Below, in pieces: positions 1 through 7,137 of a stretch of DNA of 10,417 bases. Every line of letters starts with the position of its first letter. Positions within the stretch are counted from its first letter, which is position 1. Below the pieces are notes generated by a model, which ran no database searches, had not been told where the DNA came from, and was given only the letters and a program-made list of their open reading frames with translations. Both the position numbers and the translations under genes were made by a program. Source of the stretch: Candidatus Fermentibacterales bacterium (GTDB lineage: Bacteria; Fermentibacterota; Fermentibacteria; Fermentibacterales; JAFGKQ01); NCBI GenBank assembly GCA_016928495.1, contig JAFGKQ010000266.1, positions 1 through 10,417 on the forward strand, given 5' to 3'.

Positions 1-197
1 CTCTGAGGCTGGGGGTGCTCTGGACGCTGTGCGGAAGGCCCAGGTTCGGTGCCCTGGAGCTCGAGAAGGCCGACAGATGGATATGCTCGGGCAAGTCGGG
101 AGAGCACCCTCTTCCGGGAGGGGCCGGCATGACAGCGGACAGGGACAACATCAGGATCGAGGGCCGCCCGGACCGTGAGAGCACCGAGGAGGGATGA
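1..197 (+). CDS. tilS: tRNA(Ile)-lysidine synthase, 3' end only (partial)
   Basis: Open from the left window edge (codons in phase from base 3) to a TGA at 195-197, leaving 64 residues. TilS is an ATP-dependent PP-loop enzyme that puts lysidine on C34 of the CAU-anticodon tRNA(Ile) so that it reads AUA; it acts in the cytoplasm. The fragment has the pattern typical of the helical region after the PP-loop domain: a Leu-rich helix with GRPRFGALELEKA, then a SGKSGEHPLPGG stretch that matches the 'SGKSG..L.LPGG' turn of TilS, then a short polar tail. Seen directly: the pattern and the stop overlapping the next start. Known: tilS often lies directly before hpt and ftsH, as here. The catalytic PP-loop motif is outside the window, so the call rests on this fragment plus gene order. 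AUA codons are fairly common in this window, so the enzyme has work to do. Confidence 0.72.
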   Translation, partial: LRLGVLWTLCGRPRFGALELEKADRWICSGKSGEHPLPGGAGMTADRDNIRIEGRPDRESTEEG

Positions 198-775
198 TGG
201 GATCGAGCCTGGAGGGGGCCGGGAGGATGCGGGTCATCCTAACGCAGGATCAGATCAGGCGTCGCGTGGCGGAGCTGGGCTCGGAGCTCTCGGATCACTA
301 CAGGGGGCTGAACCCGGTCGTCATACCGCTGCTCAAGGGCGGCTTCATCTTCGGAGCGGATCTGGTCAGAGCGATGGCCGGAGTCGAGATGCAGATCGAG
401 TTCCTCGGGGCCCAGAGCTATGGCAGCGGAGTGGTCAGCTCGGGCGAGGTCAGGCTCACTCTGGATGCGTCGATGCCACTCGCTGGCAGACACGTCCTTA
501 TGATCGAGGACATCGTAGACAGCGGCAACACCCTGGCCTATATTCACAGGCTGATCCGGTCGCGGAAGCCGGCCTCGCTTCGTACCGTAGTGCTGCTAGA
601 CAAGACAGATGCGAGGAAGGTCGAGGTCGAAGTCGACTGGGTCGGCTTCAGCATACCCGACAGGTTCGTCTACGGCTACGGCCTCGACCATCCGGGCGGT
701 GTCGGTAGGAACCTGCAGCACATCGTGGCTCTCGAGGGACCTCCGGGTGACGGGGGCAGCGAGGGCATCAGCTAA
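194..775 (+). CDS. hpt: Hypoxanthine phosphoribosyltransferase
   Basis: Purine-salvage enzyme joining hypoxanthine or guanine to PRPP to give IMP or GMP in the cytoplasm. The 193-residue reading frame has the family features in order: LKGG (47-50, pyrophosphate contact loop), SYGSG (75-79, flexible loop), the PRPP-binding signature EDIVDSGNT (105-113), LLDK with the purine-contacting Lys137, and GFSIPDRFVYGYGLD (151-165). The end (GRNLQHI) resembles the FRDLNH segment of human HGPRT more than the YRNLPYI of many bacteria. The chosen ATG overlaps the tilS stop as ATGA, the junction type used repeatedly in this operon. However, the ATG at 227 (MRVILTQDQI) fits the usual family N-terminus better and has GGAGG at 211-215, so residues 1-11 may not be translated. 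It is followed by ftsH after 26 nt. The enzyme assignment is very secure; the start is uncertain. Confidence 0.95.
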   Translation: MMGSSLEGAGRMRVILTQDQIRRRVAELGSELSDHYRGLNPVVIPLLKGGFIFGADLVRAMAGVEMQIEFLGAQSYGSGVVSSGEVRLTLDASMPLAGRHVLMIEDIVDSGNTLAYIHRLIRSRKPASLRTVVLLDKTDARKVEVEVDWVGFSIPDRFVYGYGLDHPGGVGRNLQHIVALEGPPGDGGSEGIS

Positions 776-801
776 CAGGACAGGGAGAAGCCCTCCAGAA
801 C

Positions 802-2730
802 ATGGCAGACAATCGCCCCCAAGGCCCTGACGGGCGCAAGCCGCCCGGCGAGCCCCCTCCTCCAGTGAGGTACGGGTGCTCCATGCGCACCCTGTCCCTG
901 TGGATACTGCTGGGGCTCCTCACCGTGACGATCTTCTCCATCTTCGGCGGCGACAGGGGATCGGTCGAGATAACCTACTCGGAGCTTCTGGCCTTCGTCG
1001 GCAACGGACAGGTGCAGAAGGTCGCAATCGAAACCGGTGGCGCCATCAGCGGGGACTTCGTGGTTCCGCAGACCGTCGAGGGCGCCAGCTACGAGAGGTT
1101 CAGCAGCTTCATCCCGCTCGAGAGCACGGCTGTCATCGACTCGCTGAGCGCCCACGGGGTCGCGATAGAGGGACGACCCGAGAGCCTGGACTTCCTGCAA
1201 ATCCTGTTCAGCGTCGGCCCGATACTGCTGCTCGTAGCCTTCTGGATCTTCATCATGAGGAATGCAGGAGGGGGCAACAGGGCGTTCTCGTTCGGCAAGA
1301 GCAGGGCCAGGCTGTTCACCTCGGACAGGCCGAAGGTGACCTTCGACGACGTTGCGGGGGCCGACGAGGCCAAGGAGGAGCTCGAGGAGGTCATCGAGTT
1401 CCTGAAAGAGCCCAAGAAGTTCAGCAGGCTGGGTGGCAAGGTGCCGAAGGGGGTCCTGCTGCTGGGCCCGCCCGGCACGGGCAAGACGCTTCTGGCCAGG
1501 GCCGTCGCGGGCGAGGCCGAGGTCCCCTTCTTCTCCATGAGCGGCTCGGATTTCGTGGAGATGTTCGTCGGGGTGGGAGCCTCCAGGGTGAGGGACCTGT
1601 TCAGCCAGGGCAAGGCCAAGGCCCCCTGCATCATCTTCATCGACGAGATCGACGCTGTCGGCAGGCACAGGGGATCGGGCCTCGGGGGTGGTCACGACGA
1701 GCGGGAGCAGACGCTCAACGCCCTGCTCGTGGAGATGGACGGGTTCGAGCCCAACGAGGGCGTGATAGTCATGGCGGCCACCAACAGGCCGGATGTGCTC
1801 GATCCCGCTCTTCTCCGGCCTGGCAGGTTCGACAGGCGGATCATGGTCAACATGCCCGATGTCAGGGGGCGTGAGGCCATACTGAAGATCCACACCCGGA
1901 GGATGCCCCTTTCCGACGACGTCGATCTCGGCAGGATCGCGCGCTCCACACCGGGGTTCAACGGAGCGGATCTGGAGAATCTCGCGAACGAAGCCGCGCT
2001 AAGGGCCGCAAGGCGCCGGTCGAACGTGATCGAGCCGGAGGATTTCGACGCGGCGACCGACCGCATAGTCATGGGCATCGAGAGGCGCAGTCTGGTGATA
2101 AGCGACGAAGAGAAGAAACTGACTGCGGTTCACGAGAGCGGTCACGCTCTGGTGGCCATGTTCACCCCGGGGTCCGATCCCGTCCACAAGGTCACGATAG
2201 TGCCGCGGGGCAGGTCCCTCGGGGCGACCAGCTTCCTGCCGATGGACGACAGGCACAACTACTCGCTCGAGTACTGCATGGGGGTCCTGGCAAGGCTGAT
2301 GGGCGGCAGGGCTTCGGAGTCCTTCTACCTGAACACGCTCAGCACCGGGGCGGGGGACGATCTCGAGAAGGCGACCGAGCTGGCCAGGAGGATGGTCTGC
2401 GAGTGGGGCATGAGCTCCGCGCTGGGATCCGTGACCCTGGGCGAGTCCGGGGAGCCGATCTTCCTGGGAAGAGACATGGGCAGGATCAGGAACTACTCCG
2501 AGAGCACGGCAGAGATCATCGACTCGGAGATCCGTCGCCTGGTCGACCAGGCCTACGAGAGCGCCTTGGGCATACTGAAATCGAGAGTGAACATCCTGGA
2601 GGCTATGATGGAACAGCTCCTGGTGAACGAAACCCTGACCAGCGAGCAGATCCATGAGCTGGTCAGGAAGCTCGAACAGCCGGAGGCGGACGAAGGTGCT
2701 GCCGAAGGACAGGCGGAAGGCCCGGATTGA
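802..2730 (+). CDS. ftsH: ATP-dependent zinc metalloprotease FtsH
   Basis: Membrane-anchored AAA+ protease that extracts and degrades membrane and short-lived cytosolic proteins as a hexamer. Its 642 residues match the family length. Domain order: Pro-rich cytoplasmic tail (1-25), TM1 (about 29-48), an external domain (about 49-130), TM2 (about 131-151), AAA+ module with Walker A GPPGTGKT (222-229), pore motif MFVGVGAS (254-261), Walker B IIFIDEID (277-284) and arginine-finger region RPGRFDR (339-345), then an M41 peptidase domain with zinc motif HESGH (444-448, where HEAGH is commoner) and the likely third ligand Asp at 519-520 in TGAGDD. The C-terminus (after about 625) is acidic and low-complexity. 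The ATG at 802 is preceded by AGGGAG at 782-787, a rather long spacing; a start at ATG 883 would remove the tail but has no clear Shine-Dalgarno site. It ends 1 nt before folE. Confidence 0.98.
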   Translation: MADNRPQGPDGRKPPGEPPPPVRYGCSMRTLSLWILLGLLTVTIFSIFGGDRGSVEITYSELLAFVGNGQVQKVAIETGGAISGDFVVPQTVEGASYERFSSFIPLESTAVIDSLSAHGVAIEGRPESLDFLQILFSVGPILLLVAFWIFIMRNAGGGNRAFSFGKSRARLFTSDRPKVTFDDVAGADEAKEELEEVIEFLKEPKKFSRLGGKVPKGVLLLGPPGTGKTLLARAVAGEAEVPFFSMSGSDFVEMFVGVGASRVRDLFSQGKAKAPCIIFIDEIDAVGRHRGSGLGGGHDEREQTLNALLVEMDGFEPNEGVIVMAATNRPDVLDPALLRPGRFDRRIMVNMPDVRGREAILKIHTRRMPLSDDVDLGRIARSTPGFNGADLENLANEAALRAARRRSNVIEPEDFDAATDRIVMGIERRSLVISDEEKKLTAVHESGHALVAMFTPGSDPVHKVTIVPRGRSLGATSFLPMDDRHNYSLEYCMGVLARLMGGRASESFYLNTLSTGAGDDLEKATELARRMVCEWGMSSALGSVTLGESGEPIFLGRDMGRIRNYSESTAEIIDSEIRRLVDQAYESALGILKSRVNILEAMMEQLLVNETLTSEQIHELVRKLEQPEADEGAAEGQAEGPD

Positions 2731-2731
2731 G

Positions 2732-3301
2732 ATGGACCTCGACAGGATAAGAGACGGCGTCAGGATGATCCTCGAGGGCCTCGGAGAGGACCCCGGCAGG
2801 GATGGTCTCAGGGAGACACCTGAACGCGTTGCCAGGGCCTATGCCGAGATCTGCAGGGGACTGGAGCCTGGCTGCATGAAGCCCATAAGGACCCTCGAGA
2901 CTGCGAACCAGGACGAGCTCATCATCGTTAAGGACATCAGCTTCTCGTCCATTTGCGAGCATCATCTGCTACCCTACATAGGAAGATGCGATGTGGTCTA
3001 CATACCGTCGAACGACCGCATTGCAGGGCTGAGCGCGATAGTCGAGACGGTCGAGCTGATGGCTGCCAGACCGACCATACAGGAGCGCCTGACGACGGAG
3101 ATCGCCGACCGGCTCATGGCGGAGATCAACGCCAAGGGCGTGCTGGTCGTGATGGAGGCCGAGCACATGTGCCTGGCGATGAGGGGCGTGAGGAAGAGGG
3201 ACTCCAGGATCGTGACCTCTGCGATGCGGGGCTTTCTTCGAAGGCACGAGACCAGATCCGAGGCGCTGTCGCTGATCGGCAGGACCATACCGTCGAGATG
3301 A
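2732..3301 (+). CDS. folE: GTP cyclohydrolase I (variant lacking two phosphate-binding basic residues)
   Basis: FolE opens the guanine ring of GTP to make 7,8-dihydroneopterin triphosphate, the first step of tetrahydrofolate synthesis. The 189-residue protein has the family core: ETPERVARAY (28-37), zinc site SICEHHLLP (Cys75, His77/His78), GLS (99-101), QERLT with the guanine-binding Glu (QE 117-118), EAEHMC (His145, Cys147 as the other zinc ligand) and the C-terminal TSAMRGFLRR. Arg151 corresponds to E. coli Arg185. Unusually, the segment after GLS reads AIVETVELMAARP where E. coli has KINRIVQFFAQRP. The equivalents of Lys136 and Arg139, which bind the triphosphate, are therefore Ala and Glu. 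The frame is open further upstream inside ftsH, but ATG 2732, one base past the ftsH stop, gives the normal family N-terminus. The gene overlaps folP by 4 bp. Catalytic competence or substrate may differ, yet folP next door argues for a folate role. Confidence 0.93.
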   Translation: MDLDRIRDGVRMILEGLGEDPGRDGLRETPERVARAYAEICRGLEPGCMKPIRTLETANQDELIIVKDISFSSICEHHLLPYIGRCDVVYIPSNDRIAGLSAIVETVELMAARPTIQERLTTEIADRLMAEINAKGVLVVMEAEHMCLAMRGVRKRDSRIVTSAMRGFLRRHETRSEALSLIGRTIPSR

Positions 3302-4500
3302 CGCCGGGTCTGAGGCGCCTGCATCTCTCCTGCCAGCGGGACTGGCTGAGGGAGCTAGAGCTGATCGGGGCAGACACGGACTGCTGGGACCGGGTCCGTG
3401 AGAGAAGCGGCATCCTGGTCTTCAGGGTGGATCCCATCAGGGCACCGGCGGCCTCCATTCTGAAGCAGAGCATGCTGGCCTCGGGTTGCGACGCCATCAT
3501 CAGTCGCGATACGATCACCTGCCGCTGCGAGGAGACGGGAGCCCTGGTCATGGGCACTCCCAGGAACCTCAGGCTGGCCTGCCTTTCTCTCGAGCACCAG
3601 CCCTTCGGGCTACCCGAGATCGGCCGCCGGATATCGAGCGCTCTGGACTCCCCTCCTGCCCGGCCGGAGTCGCTGGAGTGGGACGATCGCAGGATCGACT
3701 TCTCCGGGCTCCCGGCGGTGATCGGCGTGCTCAACGTCACGCCGGACTCCTTCTCCGATGGCGGGATCTATCTGGATCCTGACGCGGCAGTGTCGCACGC
3801 GCTGTCGATGATATCCGAGGGCGCGTCCGTCATAGATGTGGGAGCGGAGTCGACGAGGCCGGGAGCGCTTCCAGTTCCGGAGGGAGTGCAGATAGACAGG
3901 GTGATCCCCGTGATCCGGGAGATCGTGCGTTCCGACCCCGGCGCGCTGGTCTCGATAGACACATCGAGTGCGAAGGTAGCAGCAGCGGCGCTCGACGCGG
4001 GGGCCTGCATGATCAACGATGTCAGGGCCCTGGCGGACGCCGGGCTCCGGGAGCTGGCTGCCCGGGCTGGCGTGCCGGTCGTGTTGATGCACATGAAGGG
4101 GACGCCGGCCGACATGCAGGTGGACCCCGCCTATGAGGACTGCGTGGGTGAGATCTACGCCTTCCTGGCCGGGGCCGTGGCCCGTGCGGTCGAGGCAGGC
4201 GTGCGCCGCGAGCTCATCATCGTGGATCCCGGGATAGGCTTCGGAAAGCGGCTCGGCGACAACCTCGAGATACTCCGCAGGCTGTCCGAGCTCCGATGGC
4301 TGGGGCTGCCGGTCCTGCTGGGACACTCGAGAAAGAGCTTCATAGCCCACCTCCTGGGAGACGTACCGGCAGAACAGCGGGATGCGTATACTCACATCGT
4401 GACGGCGATGGTGGCGCATGACGCCGACATGCTCCGTGTTCACGACGTGGCAGGCACTCTCAGCGCGATCCGGCTCGGCGCCTCGCTGAAGGGGGGATGA
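3298..4500 (+). CDS. folP: Dihydropteroate synthase with N-terminal extension
   Basis: FolP condenses 6-hydroxymethyl-dihydropterin pyrophosphate with p-aminobenzoate to dihydropteroate. The C-terminal 270 residues are a complete TIM-barrel DHPS: GVLNVTPDSFSDGG (143-156), GAESTRPG (182-189), SIDTSSAKVA (219-228) with MINDV (238-242), MHMKGTP (264-270), VDPGIGFGK (309-317), LGHSRKSF (341-348) and the final RVHD (380-383). All the usual pterin- and phosphate-binding motifs are present. Before it lie about 130 extra residues with SILKQSMLASGCDAII, a TCRCEE motif (74-79), LVMGTP and HQPFGLPEIGRRI, so the protein is 400 rather than about 280 residues. From memory, some other bacterial DHPS proteins have a similar extension; its role is unknown to me. 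ATG 3298 overlaps the folE stop (ATGA), and the stop overlaps cdaA the same way, so coupling is likely. Confidence 0.96.
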   Translation: MTPGLRRLHLSCQRDWLRELELIGADTDCWDRVRERSGILVFRVDPIRAPAASILKQSMLASGCDAIISRDTITCRCEETGALVMGTPRNLRLACLSLEHQPFGLPEIGRRISSALDSPPARPESLEWDDRRIDFSGLPAVIGVLNVTPDSFSDGGIYLDPDAAVSHALSMISEGASVIDVGAESTRPGALPVPEGVQIDRVIPVIREIVRSDPGALVSIDTSSAKVAAAALDAGACMINDVRALADAGLRELAARAGVPVVLMHMKGTPADMQVDPAYEDCVGEIYAFLAGAVARAVEAGVRRELIIVDPGIGFGKRLGDNLEILRRLSELRWLGLPVLLGHSRKSFIAHLLGDVPAEQRDAYTHIVTAMVAHDADMLRVHDVAGTLSAIRLGASLKGG

Positions 4501-5306
4501 TAGGGGCCTTGTCTCCACCACTCGGGCAGCCTCTGTTCAGCGGGTTCTGGCTGGCTCAGGCCGCCGACGTTCTCATAGTAGCCCTGGTCGTCCGCAAGCT
4601 GCTGAGCGAGCTCTTGAAGACCCGGGCCCTCAAGATCACGTTGCTCTTCGTCGTCATCATCGGTGCCGGCATGGCGCTGAGGGCGCTGGATTTCACGATA
4701 GTGGGGTATCTGGTCAGCAGGGTGATACCGTTCGCCTTCCTGGCCCTCGTGTTCCTGTTCCACAGCGAGATCAGGGACGTGCTCTCGAACCTGGCGATCT
4801 TCCTGGAGGAGCACATCCCCTTCGGGCGCGATAGGGTCTGGACGCAGCAGAACACGATAGACACGATCCTCGAGACGGCGAAGTATCTGAGGCGCAGGCA
4901 GCTCGGCGGCCTCATCGTGCTGGAGAGGGCGGAGTCCCCGAAGAACCTCTACGAGGGCGGCATGAAGCTCGATACGAGGGTAAGCGCCGAGCTGCTCGGC
5001 TCCATCCTCGAACCCCCCGGGCCCCTCCACGATGGTGCAGTGATCATCAAGAACGACAGGATAGTCGGTGCCGCAGTGATCCTGCCTCTCTCGACTCAGG
5101 AGGACTACGTGGCGGGCAAGGGCACCCGGCACAGGGCGGCCCTGGGTATCGCCGAGAGCTCGGATGCCATAGCGGTGGTGATCAGCGAGGAAACCGGCAA
5201 GTTCTCGCTCGCGGCGGATGGGGTCCTGGAGAGCTCACTGACGAGTGCGGTGTTGCGCGAGCGGCTGCTCGCCCTCACCGGTCACAGTGATGGCGAGGAG
5301 CACTAG
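4497..5306 (+). CDS. cdaA: Diadenylate cyclase CdaA (cyclic di-AMP synthase)
   Basis: A membrane-bound enzyme that fuses two ATP molecules to c-di-AMP, a second messenger for potassium, osmotic and cell-wall homeostasis. The 269-residue protein has hydrophobic helices at about 20-34, 45-60 and 68-88, then a DAC (DisA_N) domain. The two diagnostic motifs are intact: PLHDGAVI with DGA at 179-181, and GTRHRAALG with RHR at 211-213. KLDTRVSAELLGSI and the EETG segment (231-234) also fit CdaA. The start overlaps the folP stop (ATGA) and is preceded by a G-rich AAGGGGGG run directly against the ATG. In many bacteria cdaA is followed by ybbR and glmM; here a degenerate prenyl-synthase-like gene follows after 2 nt and no YbbR-like protein is seen. 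Because cdaA is co-encoded with folate genes and ftsH, its expression is probably constitutive and tied to growth. Confidence 0.97.
   Translation: MIGALSPPLGQPLFSGFWLAQAADVLIVALVVRKLLSELLKTRALKITLLFVVIIGAGMALRALDFTIVGYLVSRVIPFAFLALVFLFHSEIRDVLSNLAIFLEEHIPFGRDRVWTQQNTIDTILETAKYLRRRQLGGLIVLERAESPKNLYEGGMKLDTRVSAELLGSILEPPGPLHDGAVIIKNDRIVGAAVILPLSTQEDYVAGKGTRHRAALGIAESSDAIAVVISEETGKFSLAADGVLESSLTSAVLRERLLALTGHSDGEEH
5295..5300 (+). promoter_or_regulatory. Ribosome binding site supporting a GTG start
   Basis: GAGGAG inside the last codons of cdaA lies 8 nt before the GTG at 5309. This supports GTG 5309 as the start of the next gene, 2 nt after the cdaA stop. Confidence 0.6.
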
Positions 5307-5308
5307 CA

Positions 5309-6145
5309 GTGCTGCTTCAGCGATGGCGCGAGAGGCTCGCGGGCTCGGTCGCCGAGCGCTTCCAGGAGCTGACTTCTTCGTGTCCCGATCCGATGCCGCA
5401 GGATCTGCGCTCCGCGATACTGGACGCGCTCGAGCAGCAGGACTGCGACAGGGGCCTTCTCTCGTGTGCCGCCGCTGCCCACTGCGGGGCCGATCCGGAG
5501 GTGGGCCTTCTGCCCGGGGTGTCCGTGATCATGCTCGAAGCAGCGCTCGCATCACATCTTCCGGTGGTCGGGCTGGGAGGGGGAAACAGCCTTCTCCTGG
5601 ACTACGGAGAGGCGACGGCCCTGCTCGTAGGCGATGCCCTGATCCCGCTTGCCCTCGAGAACCTCTGTGGAACAGGGAGCAGGGGGGACCGGCATGCGCC
5701 TGTTCTGGTAGCCGACGCCATCAGGGCCTTGGGCGCGAGAGGGGCCCTGGACAGGATGTCCCTGGAAGTGGAGGAGAAGGACCCCGACGTGCTCGAGAGG
5801 CTCCGTCTCAGTGGCGGCGAGATGCCCGTTACCCTCAGGGAGTGCTTCGGGCGCTTCTCGGCTGCGGCGGGCGCACGCATGGCGCCGGCACACGATCAGA
5901 CAGGGCTGGACGAGATGAGCATGTTCGGGTTCGAGGTCGGAAGGGCTTCCGGCCTGGCGGGACTCAGTGAGAGGATGTGCCGTCTGTTCGGACTCAGTCA
6001 CGAGGATCTCGAAGGTGAGGCGGTGGCTCTCGTCAGCAAGGCGGCATCCAGGATATCGGATTCTCCCTGCGACTCACTGGCCAGGCTTCTTGTGGAAAGC
6101 GCTCTCGAACCCGGGAGCCAGAGCGACCTCCTGGAAAACGCATGA
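5309..6145 (+). CDS. Degenerate polyprenyl-synthetase-like protein (probable pseudoenzyme)
   Basis: A 278-residue, mostly helical protein with no signal peptide. The segment DYGEATALLVGDALIPLALE (98-117) closely matches the 'FGEA.A.LAGDALL.LAFE' helix that follows the first Asp-rich motif of trans-isoprenyl diphosphate synthases (IspA/IspB type). Flanking parts also line up: LLSCAAAAHCGADPE (50-64) with the helix after GGKRLRP, and a late stretch (about 180-228, RFSAAAGAR ... FGFEVGRASGL) with the 'LF.AA..LGA ... YG..LGLAFQI' region. The catalytic parts are missing. Where HDD..D..D...R.G.P should be there is HLPVVGLGGGNSLLL (83-97), the GGKR phosphate-binding residues are replaced by CDR, and the second DDxxD is replaced by GLSERMCRLF. 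It therefore probably cannot make prenyl diphosphates and may be structural, regulatory or a partner of an active subunit. The start is GTG with RBS GAGGAG. Homology is by eye and the function is unknown. Confidence 0.6.
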   Translation: MLLQRWRERLAGSVAERFQELTSSCPDPMPQDLRSAILDALEQQDCDRGLLSCAAAAHCGADPEVGLLPGVSVIMLEAALASHLPVVGLGGGNSLLLDYGEATALLVGDALIPLALENLCGTGSRGDRHAPVLVADAIRALGARGALDRMSLEVEEKDPDVLERLRLSGGEMPVTLRECFGRFSAAAGARMAPAHDQTGLDEMSMFGFEVGRASGLAGLSERMCRLFGLSHEDLEGEAVALVSKAASRISDSPCDSLARLLVESALEPGSQSDLLENA

Positions 6146-6951
6146 CGAAGCTCCGCCCTGGCCAGCTGGTGACCGGACTGGTTTTCTGCATTCCTCTCCT
6201 GGCCCCGGTCTCCTGCAGTCTGTTCAGGATCAGCCGGGAAGAGGTCCAACGGCACCCCGCCGAGCCGGGCATGGGCCTTCTCGTGGACAACGCCTGTGGC
6301 GACGTGACCATAGGAACCTGGGATCACAAGGAGATCGAGGTCATGGTCGTCAGAACGAGCTGGGGCGGGGCCGACGAGTTCGACAGGATCGTCCTGAACA
6401 TCGAATCCGGCGAGCCATTCCGCATCGAGACGTCCTTCCTGGAGGCAGATGTCAGGGCCTCCGTCGACCTCCATCTGAGGGTACCCATGGGCATGAGCGT
6501 CGAGCGCGTGACCAGCTACAACGGTGATATCGTCCTTGCCGGGACCGTGGGAGACGCGCAGCTCGAGTCAACCAACGGGGATGTGACGATAACCGGACAC
6601 CGGGGACTGATCTCCGCCAGCACGACCAACGGGAACATCACCATGATAGGTGACAACGAGGGGTTCCTTGTTCTGGACACCACTCACGGGCTGGTAACGA
6701 CTGAGCTGGTGGAGTCGCCGACGGTGGATGGCCGCATAAAGGTCAGCAATGGCGGGGCCCTGATCTACCTGGGTGAGAACGTGAACGCTGATCTCAGGCT
6801 CCGGGTGTCCAACGGGGAGCTGCGGACCGAGGGCACTGACATAGATGTCCGGCACCTCATGGGGACGAGATTCGAGGTGGTCCTCGGTGACAGCGGAGCG
6901 ATTGTGGACATCGTGGCCACCAACGGAGACATCCAGCTGGCCTCGCGCTGA
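6142..6951 (+). CDS. Exported DUF4097-type beta-helix protein, possibly a lipoprotein
   Basis: A 269-residue protein starting in an ATGA overlap with the preceding stop. The N-terminus has a basic start, a hydrophobic stretch LVTGLVFCIPLLAPVSC and then Cys25. The box P-V-S-C is imperfect at -3, so lipidation is uncertain, but export is likely. The mature part repeats a Ser/Thr-Asn-Gly motif: SYNGDIVLAG (125-134), STNGDVTITG (143-152), TTNGNITMIG (161-170), VSNGGALIYLG (201-211), VSNGELRTEG (222-231) and ATNGDIQL (259-266). This is the hallmark of the DUF4097 / 'putative adhesin' family, a right-handed beta-helix with no known catalytic activity. Known members have been linked to the cell surface and to regulation; nothing here fixes a role. 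It is the last gene of the long plus-strand run and stops 14 nt before an inverted-repeat element. Confidence 0.75.
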   Translation: MTKLRPGQLVTGLVFCIPLLAPVSCSLFRISREEVQRHPAEPGMGLLVDNACGDVTIGTWDHKEIEVMVVRTSWGGADEFDRIVLNIESGEPFRIETSFLEADVRASVDLHLRVPMGMSVERVTSYNGDIVLAGTVGDAQLESTNGDVTITGHRGLISASTTNGNITMIGDNEGFLVLDTTHGLVTTELVESPTVDGRIKVSNGGALIYLGENVNADLRLRVSNGELRTEGTDIDVRHLMGTRFEVVLGDSGAIVDIVATNGDIQLASR

Positions 6952-6968
6952 GCTCGGGTGAGCTCGGG
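6949..6968 (+). repeat. Tandem 10-bp duplication at the stop codon and element edge
   Basis: TGAGCTCGGG occurs twice back to back (6949-6958 and 6959-6968). The first copy contains the stop codon of the DUF4097-type gene; the second runs into the first three bases of the inverted-repeat element. It may be a scar of insertion or slippage. It is not matched on the right side of the element, so it is not an ordinary target-site duplication. Confidence 0.8.
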
Positions 6969-7127
6969 GACGTAGTTAAAGAAACTTAAGAAACTTGCCC
7001 TATTATCCTCTAGATACCTTCAATAACGGATTGCTAGCAGGAGTGTCACAAGAACCCTATTGCCCTATTAAGGGCACATAATCCCTTTAATAAGCCAAGT
7101 TTCTTAAGTTTCTTTAACTACGTCCCC
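6966..7127. mobile_element. MITE/REP-like inverted-repeat element, copy 1
   Basis: A 162-bp non-coding, AT-rich element with perfect 32-bp terminal inverted arms at 6966-6997 and 7096-7127. Each arm starts GGGGACGTAGTTA and then carries AAGAAACTT twice in tandem. The arms are identical to those of the second element at 9006-9153. The 98-bp interior has a small hairpin and encodes nothing. The element lies between two convergent genes: 14 bp after one stop and 10 bp before the other. As RNA on either strand it would form a very long stem, so it may serve as a bidirectional terminator or an RNase III target. No target-site duplication and no transposase are visible, which favours a non-autonomous element mobilised in trans; a RAYT-type (Y1 transposase) REP is one candidate, by inference only. 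Confidence 0.82.
7061..7076. other. Inner hairpin of element copy 1
   Basis: TGCCCT-ATTA-AGGGCA forms a perfect 6-bp stem with a 4-nt loop inside the element interior. It has no sequence counterpart in copy 2, which has a different small hairpin in its interior. Confidence 0.6.
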
Positions 7128-7137
7128 AGTTCCCCGG

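Noticed and set aside
772-1893. 373-codon open frame on the minus strand opposite ftsH
   Set aside because: It is an antisense shadow of the high-GC ftsH codons; the protein is rich in His, Arg, Asp and Pro with no domain, and FtsH on the other strand is unambiguous.
2654-2731. Upstream extension of folE into the ftsH 3' end
   Set aside because: The extra 26 residues do not look like a FolE N-terminus, and the ATG at 2732 gives the expected family start.
2953-3297. Upstream extension of the folP frame inside folE
   Set aside because: The frame is open but overlaps folE, which is clearly coding in another frame; the ATG at 3298 overlapping the folE stop is the natural start.
3610-4521. 303-codon minus-strand open frame opposite folP
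   Set aside because: Antisense shadow of a complete dihydropteroate synthase; its composition is atypical for a real protein.
6966-7127. Element copy 1 as an ordinary intrinsic terminator
   Set aside because: A terminator role is possible, but the arm is far longer than needed and is repeated identically 2 kb away with a different interior, so a dispersed repeat is the better primary label.
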